Part shown: piece by piece, positions 36,516-46,708 of the stretch
How positions within the stretch are numbered: the first letter of the stretch is position 1
Layout: every line of letters starts with the position of its first letter
Assembly: GCF_001189915.1 (NCBI RefSeq)
Contig: NZ_LFLS01000009.1
Coordinates: 62,001 to 126,000, forward strand
Direction: 5' to 3'
DNA length: 64,000 nucleotides
Source: Herbaspirillum autotrophicum
Lineage (GTDB): Bacteria > Pseudomonadota > Gammaproteobacteria > Burkholderiales > Burkholderiaceae_D
Program-made: the position numbers and the translations under genes
Notes under the pieces: generated by a model
Database searches by the model: none
Told to the model about the DNA's origin: nothing
Seen by the model: only the letters and a program-made list of their open reading frames with translations

Positions 36516-36947
36516 ATGGCAGTCGTACAAAAAACAGTCCTGATCAACTATAGCGCACAGCAAATGTTCAACCTGGTTGATCGTGTCGAAGACTATCCTG
36601 AATTTCTGCCGTGGTGCGGCGGGGTCGAGATTATCGAGCGGCAGGAGGACAAGCTTACCGCCAAGCTCAAAATCAACTATCACGGCATCAAACAGTCGTT
36701 TACGACTGAAAACACCAATGCACCGCCGACCAGCATGACCATGCGACTGGTCGAGGGGCCGTTCAGGCATTTCGAAGCGCGCTGGAATTTCCGGCCCTTG
36801 CGCGACGACGCCTGCAAGATCGAGTTCGATATGCAGTACGAATTTTCCAGCCGCATCCTGGAATCGGTGATCGGTCCGGTATTCAGCATGATCGCCAACA
36901 GCTTCGTCGACTCATTTTGCAAACGTGCAGAACATATATATGGCTGA
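36516..36947 (+). CDS. ratA: RatA-like START-domain protein (ubiquinone-binding family)
   Basis: A 143-residue protein of the Coq10/RatA family: MAVVQKTVLINYSAQQMFNLVDRVEDYPEFLPWCGGVEII at the N-terminus and GPFRHFEARWNFRPLRDDACKIEFDMQYEF in the middle. Family members bind hydrophobic ligands such as ubiquinone; RatA in E. coli was also reported as a toxin blocking ribosome association. ATG 36516 fits the family start. It lies next to divergent smpB and overlaps rnfH by 8 bp. Confidence 0.93.
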   Translation: MAVVQKTVLINYSAQQMFNLVDRVEDYPEFLPWCGGVEIIERQEDKLTAKLKINYHGIKQSFTTENTNAPPTSMTMRLVEGPFRHFEARWNFRPLRDDACKIEFDMQYEFSSRILESVIGPVFSMIANSFVDSFCKRAEHIYG

Positions 36948-37239
36948 AAGCGCACAATTGCAAGTTGAAATTTGTTATGCCACGCCGGATGTGCAAATTC
37001 GCCGCGAGCTGATGGTGGCCGACGGCACCACGATTCAGCAAGCGATCATGCAGAGCGGGCTGTTGCGTGACTGCAGCGCCATCGATCTGACCGTATGCCG
37101 GGTCGGCATCTACGGCAAGCTCAAAACGCCCGACACCGTATTGCGCGATCAGGACCGGATTGAAATTTACCGGCCGCTGATTGCCGATCCCAAAGACTCA
37201 CGCCGCCAGCGCGTGAGCGTCAAAGCCGCCCGCAGCTAG
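36940..37239 (+). CDS. rnfH: RnfH/RatB family protein
   Basis: A 99-residue ubiquitin-like-fold protein: LQVEICYATPDVQIRRELMVADGTTIQQAIMQSGL and VGIYGKLKTPDTVLRDQDRIEIYRPLIADPKDSRRQR. The family is encoded next to ratA across proteobacteria but its role is not settled. The start ATGGCTGA overlaps the ratA stop by 8 bp, so the two are translated together. Confidence 0.93.
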   Translation: MAESAQLQVEICYATPDVQIRRELMVADGTTIQQAIMQSGLLRDCSAIDLTVCRVGIYGKLKTPDTVLRDQDRIEIYRPLIADPKDSRRQRVSVKAARS

Positions 37240-37390
37240 CTTGCGCTGCGGCCGCAATGGGCACGCATTGTTGGAGGCAATCGGGTGGCGGCGTGTCGAT
37301 TTCGCCACGGCCGGAGTGCAATCGGCTTCAAGGCCGATGCCAAAAGCAGGAAAAATGCAAGTGCTGCGCGACTGCCATAAAAGTTTTCTG

Positions 37391-38883
<1,493 letters not shown>

Positions 38884-39050
38884 CCGGCGTGCAAGGCAGT
38901 GCGTCGCCGGTCTGACGGCCGCGACGCAGCGCTTGATGTCTGTTGTCACTGATTTACCGCTACCGGCTGTGTTGCCTGCGTAGCGGTTTTGTATTTCCGG
39001 AGCCGGCTACCGGCTGTTTTCCTCACTGTTGCTACCAAGCGCTTTTTCTC

Positions 39051-40631
39051 ATGCACTCAAAAATTCTGATTCTCGATTTCGGTTCCCAGGTCACACAACT
39101 GATTGCTCGTCGCGTACGCGAAGCCGGCGTGTTTTCCGAGGTCTATCCTTACGACGTCAGCGATGAGTTCGTCCGCAATTACGGTGCTGCCGGCGTGATT
39201 CTGTCGGGTGGTCCCAACAGCGTGACCGAAGGCGATACCCCGCGCGCGCCGCAAGCGGTGTTCGAACTGGGCGTGCCGGTACTGGGCATTTGCTACGGCA
39301 TGCAAACCATGGCCGAGCAACTCGGCGGCAAGGTGGAAAACGGTTTGCTGCGCGAATTCGGCTACGCGGAAGTACGTGCCCACGGCCATACTGCCTTGCT
39401 CAGGGAAATCAGCGATTTCACCACGGCCGAAGGCCATGGCATGCTGAAGGTCTGGATGAGTCACGGCGACAAGGTCAATGAAATGCCGGCCGGCTTCAAG
39501 CTGATGGCGTCGACCGGCAACTGTCCGATTGCCGGCATGGCCGATGAGGCGCGTCATTTCTACGGCGTGCAATTCCATCCGGAAGTCACGCACACAGTGC
39601 AAGGCAAGGCGTTGCTGGGACGTTTCGTGGTCGATATCTGCGGCTGCCAACCGGACTGGAACATGCCTGACTACATCGCCGAAGCGGTGGCGTCGATTCG
39701 CGCACAAGTGGGCGACGACGAAGTGATTCTCGGCCTGTCCGGCGGGGTCGACAGCAGCGTTGCGGCGGCACTGATCCATCGTGCCATCGGCGACAAGCTG
39801 ACCTGTGTGTTCGTCGATCACGGCCTGTTGCGCCTCGACGAAGGCAAGATGGTCATGGACATGTTCGGCAAGAATCTGGGCGTGAAAGTGATTCACGTCG
39901 ATGCCACTGATCAGTTCATGGGTCATCTGGCGGGTGTTACCGATCCGGAAGCCAAGCGCAAGATCATCGGCCGCGAATTCGTCGAAGTATTCCAGGTGGA
40001 ATCGGCCAAGCTCAAGAGCGCCAAGTGGCTGGCCCAGGGCACGATTTACCCGGACGTCATCGAAAGCGCCGGCAAGGGCAAGAAGGGCGCGCACACCATC
40101 AAGAGCCATCACAATGTCGGCGGTTTGCCGGATACGCTGAACCTGAAATTGCTGGAGCCATTGCGCGAACTGTTCAAGGACGAAGTCCGCGAGCTCGGCG
40201 TGGCACTCGGCCTGCCGCATGAAATGGTGTACCGTCATCCATTCCCGGGTCCGGGTCTGGGCGTACGTATTCTGGGTGAAGTCAAAAAAGAATTCGCCGA
40301 TCTGCTGCGTCGTGCCGATGCCATCTTCATCGAAGAACTGCGCAACACCAAGGAAGCCGATGGTCAAAGCTGGTACGAAAAGACCAGCCAGGCGTTTGCC
40401 GTATTCCTGCCAGTCAAATCGGTTGGCGTGATGGGCGATGGCCGCACCTACGAATACGTGGTGGCCTTGCGCGCGGTACAGACGCAAGATTTCATGACGG
40501 CACACTGGGCGCATCTGCCGCACGAATTGCTGGGCAAGGTCTCGAACCGCATCATCAATGAAGTACGCGGCATCAATCGTGTGGTGTATGACATTTCGGG
40601 CAAGCCGCCGGCGACGATTGAGTGGGAATAA
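39051..40631 (+). CDS. guaA: GMP synthase (glutamine-hydrolysing)
   Basis: A 526-residue enzyme converting XMP to GMP. The N-terminal class I glutaminase domain ([31 protein letters not shown]) has the catalytic cysteine in [16 protein letters not shown] and His/Glu in [10 protein letters not shown]. The synthetase domain has the PP-loop [15 protein letters not shown] and the C-terminal dimerisation part [14 protein letters not shown]...[22 protein letters not shown] 39051 was chosen on the family start rather than the upstream in-frame ATG at 38943. Confidence 0.98.
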   Translation: MHSKILILDFGSQVTQLIARRVREAGVFSEVYPYDVSDEFVRNYGAAGVILSGGPNSVTEGDTPRAPQAVFELGVPVLGICYGMQTMAEQLGGKVENGLLREFGYAEVRAHGHTALLREISDFTTAEGHGMLKVWMSHGDKVNEMPAGFKLMASTGNCPIAGMADEARHFYGVQFHPEVTHTVQGKALLGRFVVDICGCQPDWNMPDYIAEAVASIRAQVGDDEVILGLSGGVDSSVAAALIHRAIGDKLTCVFVDHGLLRLDEGKMVMDMFGKNLGVKVIHVDATDQFMGHLAGVTDPEAKRKIIGREFVEVFQVESAKLKSAKWLAQGTIYPDVIESAGKGKKGAHTIKSHHNVGGLPDTLNLKLLEPLRELFKDEVRELGVALGLPHEMVYRHPFPGPGLGVRILGEVKKEFADLLRRADAIFIEELRNTKEADGQSWYEKTSQAFAVFLPVKSVGVMGDGRTYEYVVALRAVQTQDFMTAHWAHLPHELLGKVSNRIINEVRGINRVVYDISGKPPATIEWE

Positions 40632-40670
40632 GGTTTCCGCAGGGAAGCGTTGTTCACTGACTGATTGACT

Positions 40671-40698
40671 ATAAAGCCCTGTTTTGACAGGGCTTTAT
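40671..40698 (+). terminator. Hairpin terminator after guaA
   Basis: A 12-bp perfect stem ATAAAGCCCTGT/ACAGGGCTTTAT with a TTTG loop, about 40 bp after the guaA stop. Its U-rich part is short, and the stem is T-rich at the end. Confidence 0.8.
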
Positions 40699-40823
40699 AT
40701 TCTGGATGGTCGCTGGCAGTTCTTGCATTCTGAAGAATGCAGGGAGAATCTGAGGCGATTCAGTCCGGCGCATGGCGTTCGCCGGTCACATTGTTTTTAG
40801 CATCATTTTTAGAGTCCCCCCCC

Positions 40824-43028
40824 ATGGAAATCAAAGTCAACTTTCTCGATAAGCTGCGTCTTGAAGCCAGGTTCGATGACTTCACCGTCATTGCCGACCA
40901 GCCTATCCGTTACAAGGGTGATGGCTCGGCGCCCGGTCCGTTCGATTATTTTCTGGCGTCATCGGCCTTGTGTGCGGCTTACTTTGTAAAGTTGTACTGC
41001 AACACGCGCAATATTCCGACCGACAATATCCGGCTGTCGCAGAACAATATTGTTGATCCGGAAAACCGTTACCAGCAGATTTTCAAGATTCAGGTGGAGT
41101 TGCCGGCAGATATTCCGGAAGCAGACCGCCGCGGCATCTTGCGCTCGATTGAGCGCTGTACCGTGAAAAAAGTGGTGCAGGCCGGCCCCGAGTTTGTGAT
41201 TGAAGAAGTCGAGAATCTGGATGCCGATGCGCAGTCGCTGCTGACATTGAAGCCGGCTGCTGACGAGAGTACCTATATTGTCGGCAAGGATCTGCCGCTG
41301 GAGCAAACCATCGCCAATATGTCGGGGCTGCTGGCCAATCTCGGCATCAAGATTGAAATCGCTTCGTGGCGCAATATCATTCCCAATGTCTGGTCGCTGC
41401 ATATCCGCGATGCGCATTCACCAATGTGTTTTACCAATGGCAAGGGCGCGACCAAGGAAAGCGCGCTGGCCTCGGCGTTGGGCGAGTACATCGAGCGGCT
41501 CAGCAACAACCATTTCTACGCCGGTGCGTTTTGGGGCGAAGACATTGCGGATGCGTCGTTTGTCCATTACCCGGACGAGCGCTGGTTCAAGCCGGGTCGC
41601 AAGGATGCGCTGCCGGTTGAAATTCTGGATGCGTACTGCCTGGAAATCTACAATCCCGACGGCGAGTTGCATGGTTCGCATCTGGTCGATACCAACTCCG
41701 GCAATGTCCAGCGCGGTATCTGTTCGCTGCCGTATGTGCGGCAGTCGGATGGCGCCGTGGTGTATTTCCCGACCAACCTGATCGAAAACCTGTACGTCAG
41801 CAATGGCATGAGCGCCGGTAATACGCTGGCTGAAGCGCAGGTGCAATGTCTGTCCGAAATTTTCGAGCGGGCGGTAAAGCGCGAAATTCTGGAAGGTGAA
41901 ATCGCCTTGCCTGACGTGCCGCACGAGGTGCTGGCGAAATACCCCGGCATCCTGGCCGGGATTCAGGGTCTGGAAGAGCAGGGCTTCCCGGTGCTGGTCA
42001 AGGATGCGTCGCTCGGCGGCACCTATCCAGTGATGTGCGTCACCTTGATGAACCCGCGTACCGGCGGTGTCTTTGCGTCATTCGGCGCGCACCCCAGTCT
42101 GGAAGTGGCGCTGGAACGCAGTCTCACGGAATTGCTGCAAGGTCGCAGTTTTGAAGGCCTGAATGATTTGCCTCAGCCGACCTTTGAAAGCAATGCGGTG
42201 ACGGAGCCAAACAACTTTGTCGAACACTTCATTGATTCCAGCGGTATCGTGTCGTGGCGCTTTTTCAGCGCCAAAGCCGATTTCGACTTTGTTGAATGGG
42301 ACTTTTCCGGCCACGGCGAAAACTCGAATGCTGAAGAAGCCGCCACCTTGTTCGGCATTCTCGAAGCGATGGGCAAGGAAGCCTACATGGCGGTGTATGA
42401 CCAGCTCGGTGCCGTCGCCTGCCGGATTCTGGTGCCCGGTTATTCGGAAATTTATCCGGTAGATGATTTGATCTGGGATAACACCAACAAGGCACTGTTG
42501 TTCCGTGCCGATATTCTGAATCTGCATCGTCTGGACCATGCTGCATTGGAGGCATTGCTTGAGCGTCTGGAGAATAATGAGCTGGATGAGTATTCGGATA
42601 TCGCCACCTTGATCGGCATTGAATTTGACGAAAATACGGAGTGGGGGCAACTCACCGTACTGGAGTTGAAGTTGCAGATCAGTCTCGCCTTGCAGCAATT
42701 CGAGACGGCGCATGAACTGGTGGGCGCCTTCTTGCAGTACAACGACAACACGGTCGAGCGCGGATTGTTTTACCAGGCGTTGAATGTGGTGCTGGAGGTG
42801 TCGCTCGACGATGATCTGGAACTGGACGACTACGTGCTCAACTTCCGCCGCATGTTTGGCAACGCGCGCATGGATGCGGTAATGGGGACAATGGATGGCA
42901 GTGTGCGCTTCTTCGGGCTGACGCCAACCAGCATGAAACTGGAAGGGCTCGACCGCCACCATCGCCTGATCGACAGCTACAAAAAACTGCACAAGGCACG
43001 CGCCAGTGCAGCAGCGGCTGCCAGCTAG
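40824..43028 (+). CDS. OsmC-YcaO fusion protein
   Basis: A 734-residue two-domain protein. Residues 1-140 are an OsmC/Ohr-like domain with cysteines C50 (FLASSALCAAYF) and C112 (IERCTVKKV) in the positions of the family's redox pair. From about 150 it is a YcaO domain, highly similar to E. coli YcaO (SWRNIIPNVWSLHIRDAHSPMCFTNGKGATKESALASALGEYIERLSNN), with a C-terminal tail of the E. coli type. YcaO enzymes use ATP to activate peptide backbone amides; E. coli YcaO is linked to RimO-dependent methylthiolation of ribosomal protein S12. The OsmC part might deliver or detoxify a sulfur species. A run of eight Cs directly precedes the ATG. Confidence 0.92.
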   Translation: MEIKVNFLDKLRLEARFDDFTVIADQPIRYKGDGSAPGPFDYFLASSALCAAYFVKLYCNTRNIPTDNIRLSQNNIVDPENRYQQIFKIQVELPADIPEADRRGILRSIERCTVKKVVQAGPEFVIEEVENLDADAQSLLTLKPAADESTYIVGKDLPLEQTIANMSGLLANLGIKIEIASWRNIIPNVWSLHIRDAHSPMCFTNGKGATKESALASALGEYIERLSNNHFYAGAFWGEDIADASFVHYPDERWFKPGRKDALPVEILDAYCLEIYNPDGELHGSHLVDTNSGNVQRGICSLPYVRQSDGAVVYFPTNLIENLYVSNGMSAGNTLAEAQVQCLSEIFERAVKREILEGEIALPDVPHEVLAKYPGILAGIQGLEEQGFPVLVKDASLGGTYPVMCVTLMNPRTGGVFASFGAHPSLEVALERSLTELLQGRSFEGLNDLPQPTFESNAVTEPNNFVEHFIDSSGIVSWRFFSAKADFDFVEWDFSGHGENSNAEEAATLFGILEAMGKEAYMAVYDQLGAVACRILVPGYSEIYPVDDLIWDNTNKALLFRADILNLHRLDHAALEALLERLENNELDEYSDIATLIGIEFDENTEWGQLTVLELKLQISLALQQFETAHELVGAFLQYNDNTVERGLFYQALNVVLEVSLDDDLELDDYVLNFRRMFGNARMDAVMGTMDGSVRFFGLTPTSMKLEGLDRHHRLIDSYKKLHKARASAAAAAS

Positions 43029-43100
43029 CGCGACCAGCGAATTGCAGGGGAGGAGGGGCAATTCGCTGAAGGGCCGCCAGTCGCCAGAGAGAGGTAACAA

Positions 43101-43131
43101 AAGACCGAGGACTTGTACCTCGGTCTTTTTT
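43101..43131 (+). terminator. Rho-independent terminator of the OsmC-YcaO gene
   Basis: A 10-bp stem AAGACCGAGG/CCTCGGTCTT with a 7-nt loop and a long T-run after it, about 70 bp beyond the stop. Confidence 0.9.
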
Positions 43132-43314
43132 TTGTCCGGACGGGCCGGTTGCGTGTGCGGAATCCACATGCCGGGTGCAGCAGCGATGCTCGTCAAACGG
43201 TTTTTGCAACAAGTTGACTGGCGCTGGCGATCAACTTTCAATTAATACCCGGGTAATATTGATTTTTAAATTTATCCGGGTAATAATGCGTGCATTCCAT
43301 TTGAAAGAATAGCC

Positions 43315-43953
43315 ATGCGCCACCAATTTACCCCTTCTTATACCTGCTTCGACGGTCATCGGCATGTCGATACCGGATCTCTGCAATCGATCGCACTGGT
43401 TTTCAAAAAAGTGATGGCGGCAGGGTCTGACACGCCGGTACTGGTTTTTGATAACGCCAGCGGCCGCACCATCGATCTCGATATACGCGGCACGGAGGCG
43501 GAAGTACTGGCGCGTTTGCCGGTTGCGGCGGCCAGCGATGCCGCCGTCACTGAAACAGATGGTGCTGAAGCCGACGCCTCGCTACAAGCCGCGGCACGTG
43601 GACGCGGCCGCCCCAAACTGGGGGTCGTGCCCCGCGAAGTCACTTTGTTGCCACGCCACTGGGAGTGGCTGGGCGAACAGCCCGGCGGCGCTTCAGTGAT
43701 GCTGCGGAAACTGGTGGAAGAAGCGCGTCGTGCCGGCAGTGACAAAGCGCAGCAGCGCAAGGCCGGTGAACGGGCCTATCACTTCATGCAAGCCATCGCC
43801 GGCGACCTTCCGGGCTTCGAAGAAGCCACCCGTGCATTGTTCGCGCGCGAGCCGGACAAATTCCGGAGATGTATTGCCGACTGGCCCGCCGATGTCCGTG
43901 ATCATGCCATCCTGCTCGGATTCGACAGTGCGTCAGCCGCTGCTGATCATTGA
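43315..43953 (+). CDS. DUF2239 family protein
   Basis: A 212-residue cytoplasmic protein. It starts YTCFDGHRHVDTGSLQSIALVFKK and has DTPVLVFDNASGRTIDLDIRGTEAEVLARL, then GRGRPKLGVVPREVTLLPRHWEWLGEQPGGASVMLRKLVEEARR. The C-terminal part has DLPGFEEATRALFAREPDKFRRCIADWPADVRDHA. These are the marks of DUF2239; the RGRPKLGV stretch resembles an AT-hook-like basic motif. The function is unknown. Confidence 0.88.
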   Translation: MRHQFTPSYTCFDGHRHVDTGSLQSIALVFKKVMAAGSDTPVLVFDNASGRTIDLDIRGTEAEVLARLPVAAASDAAVTETDGAEADASLQAAARGRGRPKLGVVPREVTLLPRHWEWLGEQPGGASVMLRKLVEEARRAGSDKAQQRKAGERAYHFMQAIAGDLPGFEEATRALFAREPDKFRRCIADWPADVRDHAILLGFDSASAAADH

Positions 43954-44227
43954 CCGCGAAAGTGCGCGATGGTGAACGCTGCCAACGCCATCGCCTGTCA
44001 GCTTGAACCAAGGCCGGCATCCTGGCGCGCACTCGCCGCGCACGAGGCGTATCCGCAGAGCGCGGGACATCGCACCGCCGGGCTTGACGATGTGCGTCTG
44101 CTGCGGCTTTCCGGGATCGGCACCCGCCTTTTGATATAGCCGCACTCCCGGCCTTTACCGATTCAACATGTATTTCCCGGCGCAGCCATGTGGCGCACCG
44201 GGCGGGACTTCCTTTACTTTTCAAAAC

Positions 44228-45610
44228 ATGAAACCAAACTCTCAACCCAATACTGCGGCTGGAATTGCACCGCGCCCGTTGTGGCGTATTTATCTGGCCA
44301 TTTTGCTGCCCATGATGTTGACCAATGCATTGCAGGTCACGGCCGGCACGCTGGATGGGATCTATCTGGGAAAGATGATCGGCGTCGAGGCCATCGCCGC
44401 GGTCTCTGCGTTCTTTCCCGCCTTCTTTTTTCTGCTCGCGATCATCATCGGTTTGAGCACAGGTGCCACGGTCCTGATCGGGCAGGCATGGGGTGCGCGC
44501 AGTCCGGAAAAGGCGCGTGCGATTGCCGGCACTGCGCTGGCCGTGGTGTTGGCCGCAGGACTGGTGGTCAGCGTCGGCGGCGGTATGTTTGCCGGCGTGT
44601 TGCTCAAGATGTTGGGCACACCTGTCGACATCTTGCCGCAGGCCAGCCTGTATGCGCGCATCATGTTTATCGGGACGCCGGTCATTTTTCTGCTGTGGCT
44701 GGTGACCTCAATGAGTCGCGGCGTTGGCGATGCGGTCACGCCGATGTGGGCGTTGCTGCTGGCAACCGTGATTGCGATGGTATGCACGCCGGCGCTGATC
44801 CGTGGCTGGGGTGGTTTGCCGCAACTGGGCGTGGCCAGTGCAGCGGTGTCCACCTTGACCGGGTTTTCCGTGGCGTTGGCGTGGCTGGTTCGTCGCTGGA
44901 TACGTCATGCACATCCGTTGGCGCCGGACATGCAATTGTTGCGCGGCATACGGTTTGACGTGTCGATCGTGCGACGCATGTTGCGTATCGGTATTCCGGC
45001 GTCGCTGCAAATGTTGACCATGGCACTGGCCGAGATTGTTTTGCTCGGCATGGTGAACCGCCATGGTTACCAGGCCACTGCCGCCTATGGTGCGGTCAAT
45101 CAAGTCATGGGCTGGGTACAGTTGCCGGCGATGTCGCTGGGAATTACCGCCACCATCTTGTCGGCGCATGCCATCGGCGCGGGTAACAGCCAGCGGCTGG
45201 GCGCCATTGTCAAAACCGGGTTGTACCTGAACATGGCAGTGACCGGCACTATCATCGCTTTGGTTTATTGTTTGTCGCCATGGATCATGGGATGGTTCTT
45301 GCAAGATGCTTCTGTACTGGCGCTGGCGCAGACCTTGTTGCATACGGTGGCCTGGGCGGTGCTCGTGCTGGGTGCCGCCAGCGTTCTGACTGGTGTCATG
45401 CGTGCCAGCGGCACAGTCTTGCGGCCAGCTATGCTGGGCATGGTCGCGATTCTCGGTGTCGAGTTGCCGCTGGCCTGTTGGCTGCACAACGTCATGGGAT
45501 TGCAGGGAATCTGGTGGGCCTACCCGGCCGGGTTCATTGCCATGTTGCTGTTGCAGGCAATTTTTATGCGATGGTTTTGGCGCCAGCAGCCTGTCCGGCG
45601 ACTGTTGTAA
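44228..45610 (+). CDS. MATE family efflux transporter
   Basis: A 460-residue membrane protein with about 12 hydrophobic segments in two similar halves. Family signatures are PMMLTNALQVTAGTLDGIYLGKMIGVEAIAAVSAFFPAFFFL in helix 1-2 and GIPASLQMLTMALAEIVLLGMVNRHGYQATAAYGAVNQV at the start of the second half. It probably exports drugs or metabolites in exchange for Na+ or H+. ATG 44228 is preferred over an upstream in-frame ATG at 44168. The substrate is unknown. Confidence 0.93.
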   Translation: MKPNSQPNTAAGIAPRPLWRIYLAILLPMMLTNALQVTAGTLDGIYLGKMIGVEAIAAVSAFFPAFFFLLAIIIGLSTGATVLIGQAWGARSPEKARAIAGTALAVVLAAGLVVSVGGGMFAGVLLKMLGTPVDILPQASLYARIMFIGTPVIFLLWLVTSMSRGVGDAVTPMWALLLATVIAMVCTPALIRGWGGLPQLGVASAAVSTLTGFSVALAWLVRRWIRHAHPLAPDMQLLRGIRFDVSIVRRMLRIGIPASLQMLTMALAEIVLLGMVNRHGYQATAAYGAVNQVMGWVQLPAMSLGITATILSAHAIGAGNSQRLGAIVKTGLYLNMAVTGTIIALVYCLSPWIMGWFLQDASVLALAQTLLHTVAWAVLVLGAASVLTGVMRASGTVLRPAMLGMVAILGVELPLACWLHNVMGLQGIWWAYPAGFIAMLLLQAIFMRWFWRQQPVRRLL

Positions 45611-45778
45611 GCAAAGAATTGTCTATCGGTGCACACTGACAGGCAGTTCAGGTGCAGCACGCGGCCAGCGGCCGGCGTGCTTGCACAATATATTTTCCTG
45701 GCGCATCTGCCTGCCATGTCAGAGACGCGGTGGTGCGCTCAACATCAAACCGGTACTAAAGAGACATAGGAGAAAGAC

Positions 45779-46669
45779 ATGCAAATCGGATTTGTCGGAT
45801 TGGGGGTAATGGGTACCCCGATGGCACTCAACCTGGCGCGGGCCGGCACACCTTTGCTGGTGTGGAGCCGCTCCGATGGCAATTATCCGGCGTTGCGCGA
45901 CGCCGGGGCGCAGATTGCCGCCGATCCCGGCGAGGTGTTCACCGGCTGCGACATGGTGATCCTGATGCTGGCCAACGATCAGGCGATTGATGCCGTGCTC
46001 GGCCGGAGCGCGCCGCAGTTTGCAGCGCGTGTGAATACCCGCATGGTCATCAATATGAGCACGACCTCGGCCGAATATTCACGCCAGCTTGCGGCTGATA
46101 TCCGGGCGGCCGGCGGGCGCTATGTCGAAGCACCGGTGTCCGGTTCGCGCAAGCCGGCCGAAGCCGGTCAACTGGTCGTGATGCTGGCCGGTGCCGCTGC
46201 CGACGTGGCGGCTGTGCGGCCATTGCTCAAGCCGTTGTGCCGCGACAGTTTTGAATGTGGCGAAGTGCCGGCTGCGCTGACCATGAAACTGGCCGTGAAT
46301 CTGTATCTCATCACCATGGTGACCGGCTTGTCGGAAGCGGTGCTGTTTGCCCGCCAGCATGGTATCGATCTGGCGACATTTGCCGCAGTGCTGAATGCCG
46401 GTCCGATGGCCAGTGAAGTGTCAAAGGGTAAATTGAGCAAGTATGTTGCCGGCGATTTTTCCGTGCAGGCAGCGATTTCCGATGTTCTCAAAAACAGCCG
46501 CCTGGTGGCGGCGGCCGCACACCAGGCCGGCGTTGCCGCGCCCTTGCTGGAAGTGTGTCGCGCACTCTATGGCGAAACTGAAGCGATGGGAGAGGGCGCG
46601 CTGGATATGGTGGCGGTCATCCATGCGCTGGAACAGCGCAATCCGGTACTGCGTGACGATGCCAGCTGA
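45779..46669 (+). CDS. NAD(P)-dependent beta-hydroxyacid dehydrogenase (3-hydroxyisobutyrate dehydrogenase-like)
   Basis: A 296-residue enzyme. The Rossmann motif is GFVGLGVMGTPMALNLARAG at the N-terminus, the substrate motif is FVEAPVSGSRKPAEAGQL-like (YVEAPVSGSRKPAEAGQLV), and the catalytic lysine lies in LTMKLAVNLYLITM. This is the family of 3-hydroxyisobutyrate, tartronate-semialdehyde and glyoxylate/succinate-semialdehyde reductases. The exact substrate is uncertain. A clear ribosome site (AGGAGAAAG) precedes ATG 45779. Confidence 0.92.
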   Translation: MQIGFVGLGVMGTPMALNLARAGTPLLVWSRSDGNYPALRDAGAQIAADPGEVFTGCDMVILMLANDQAIDAVLGRSAPQFAARVNTRMVINMSTTSAEYSRQLAADIRAAGGRYVEAPVSGSRKPAEAGQLVVMLAGAAADVAAVRPLLKPLCRDSFECGEVPAALTMKLAVNLYLITMVTGLSEAVLFARQHGIDLATFAAVLNAGPMASEVSKGKLSKYVAGDFSVQAAISDVLKNSRLVAAAAHQAGVAAPLLEVCRALYGETEAMGEGALDMVAVIHALEQRNPVLRDDAS

Positions 46670-46708
46670 GTTGCGGTGTCGTGCGGTTGCCCCGGATGCC
46701 ATTGCAGT

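Noticed and set aside
39057..40523. A 488-codon minus-strand frame opposite guaA
   Set aside because: It is a composition artefact; guaA motifs on the other strand are complete.
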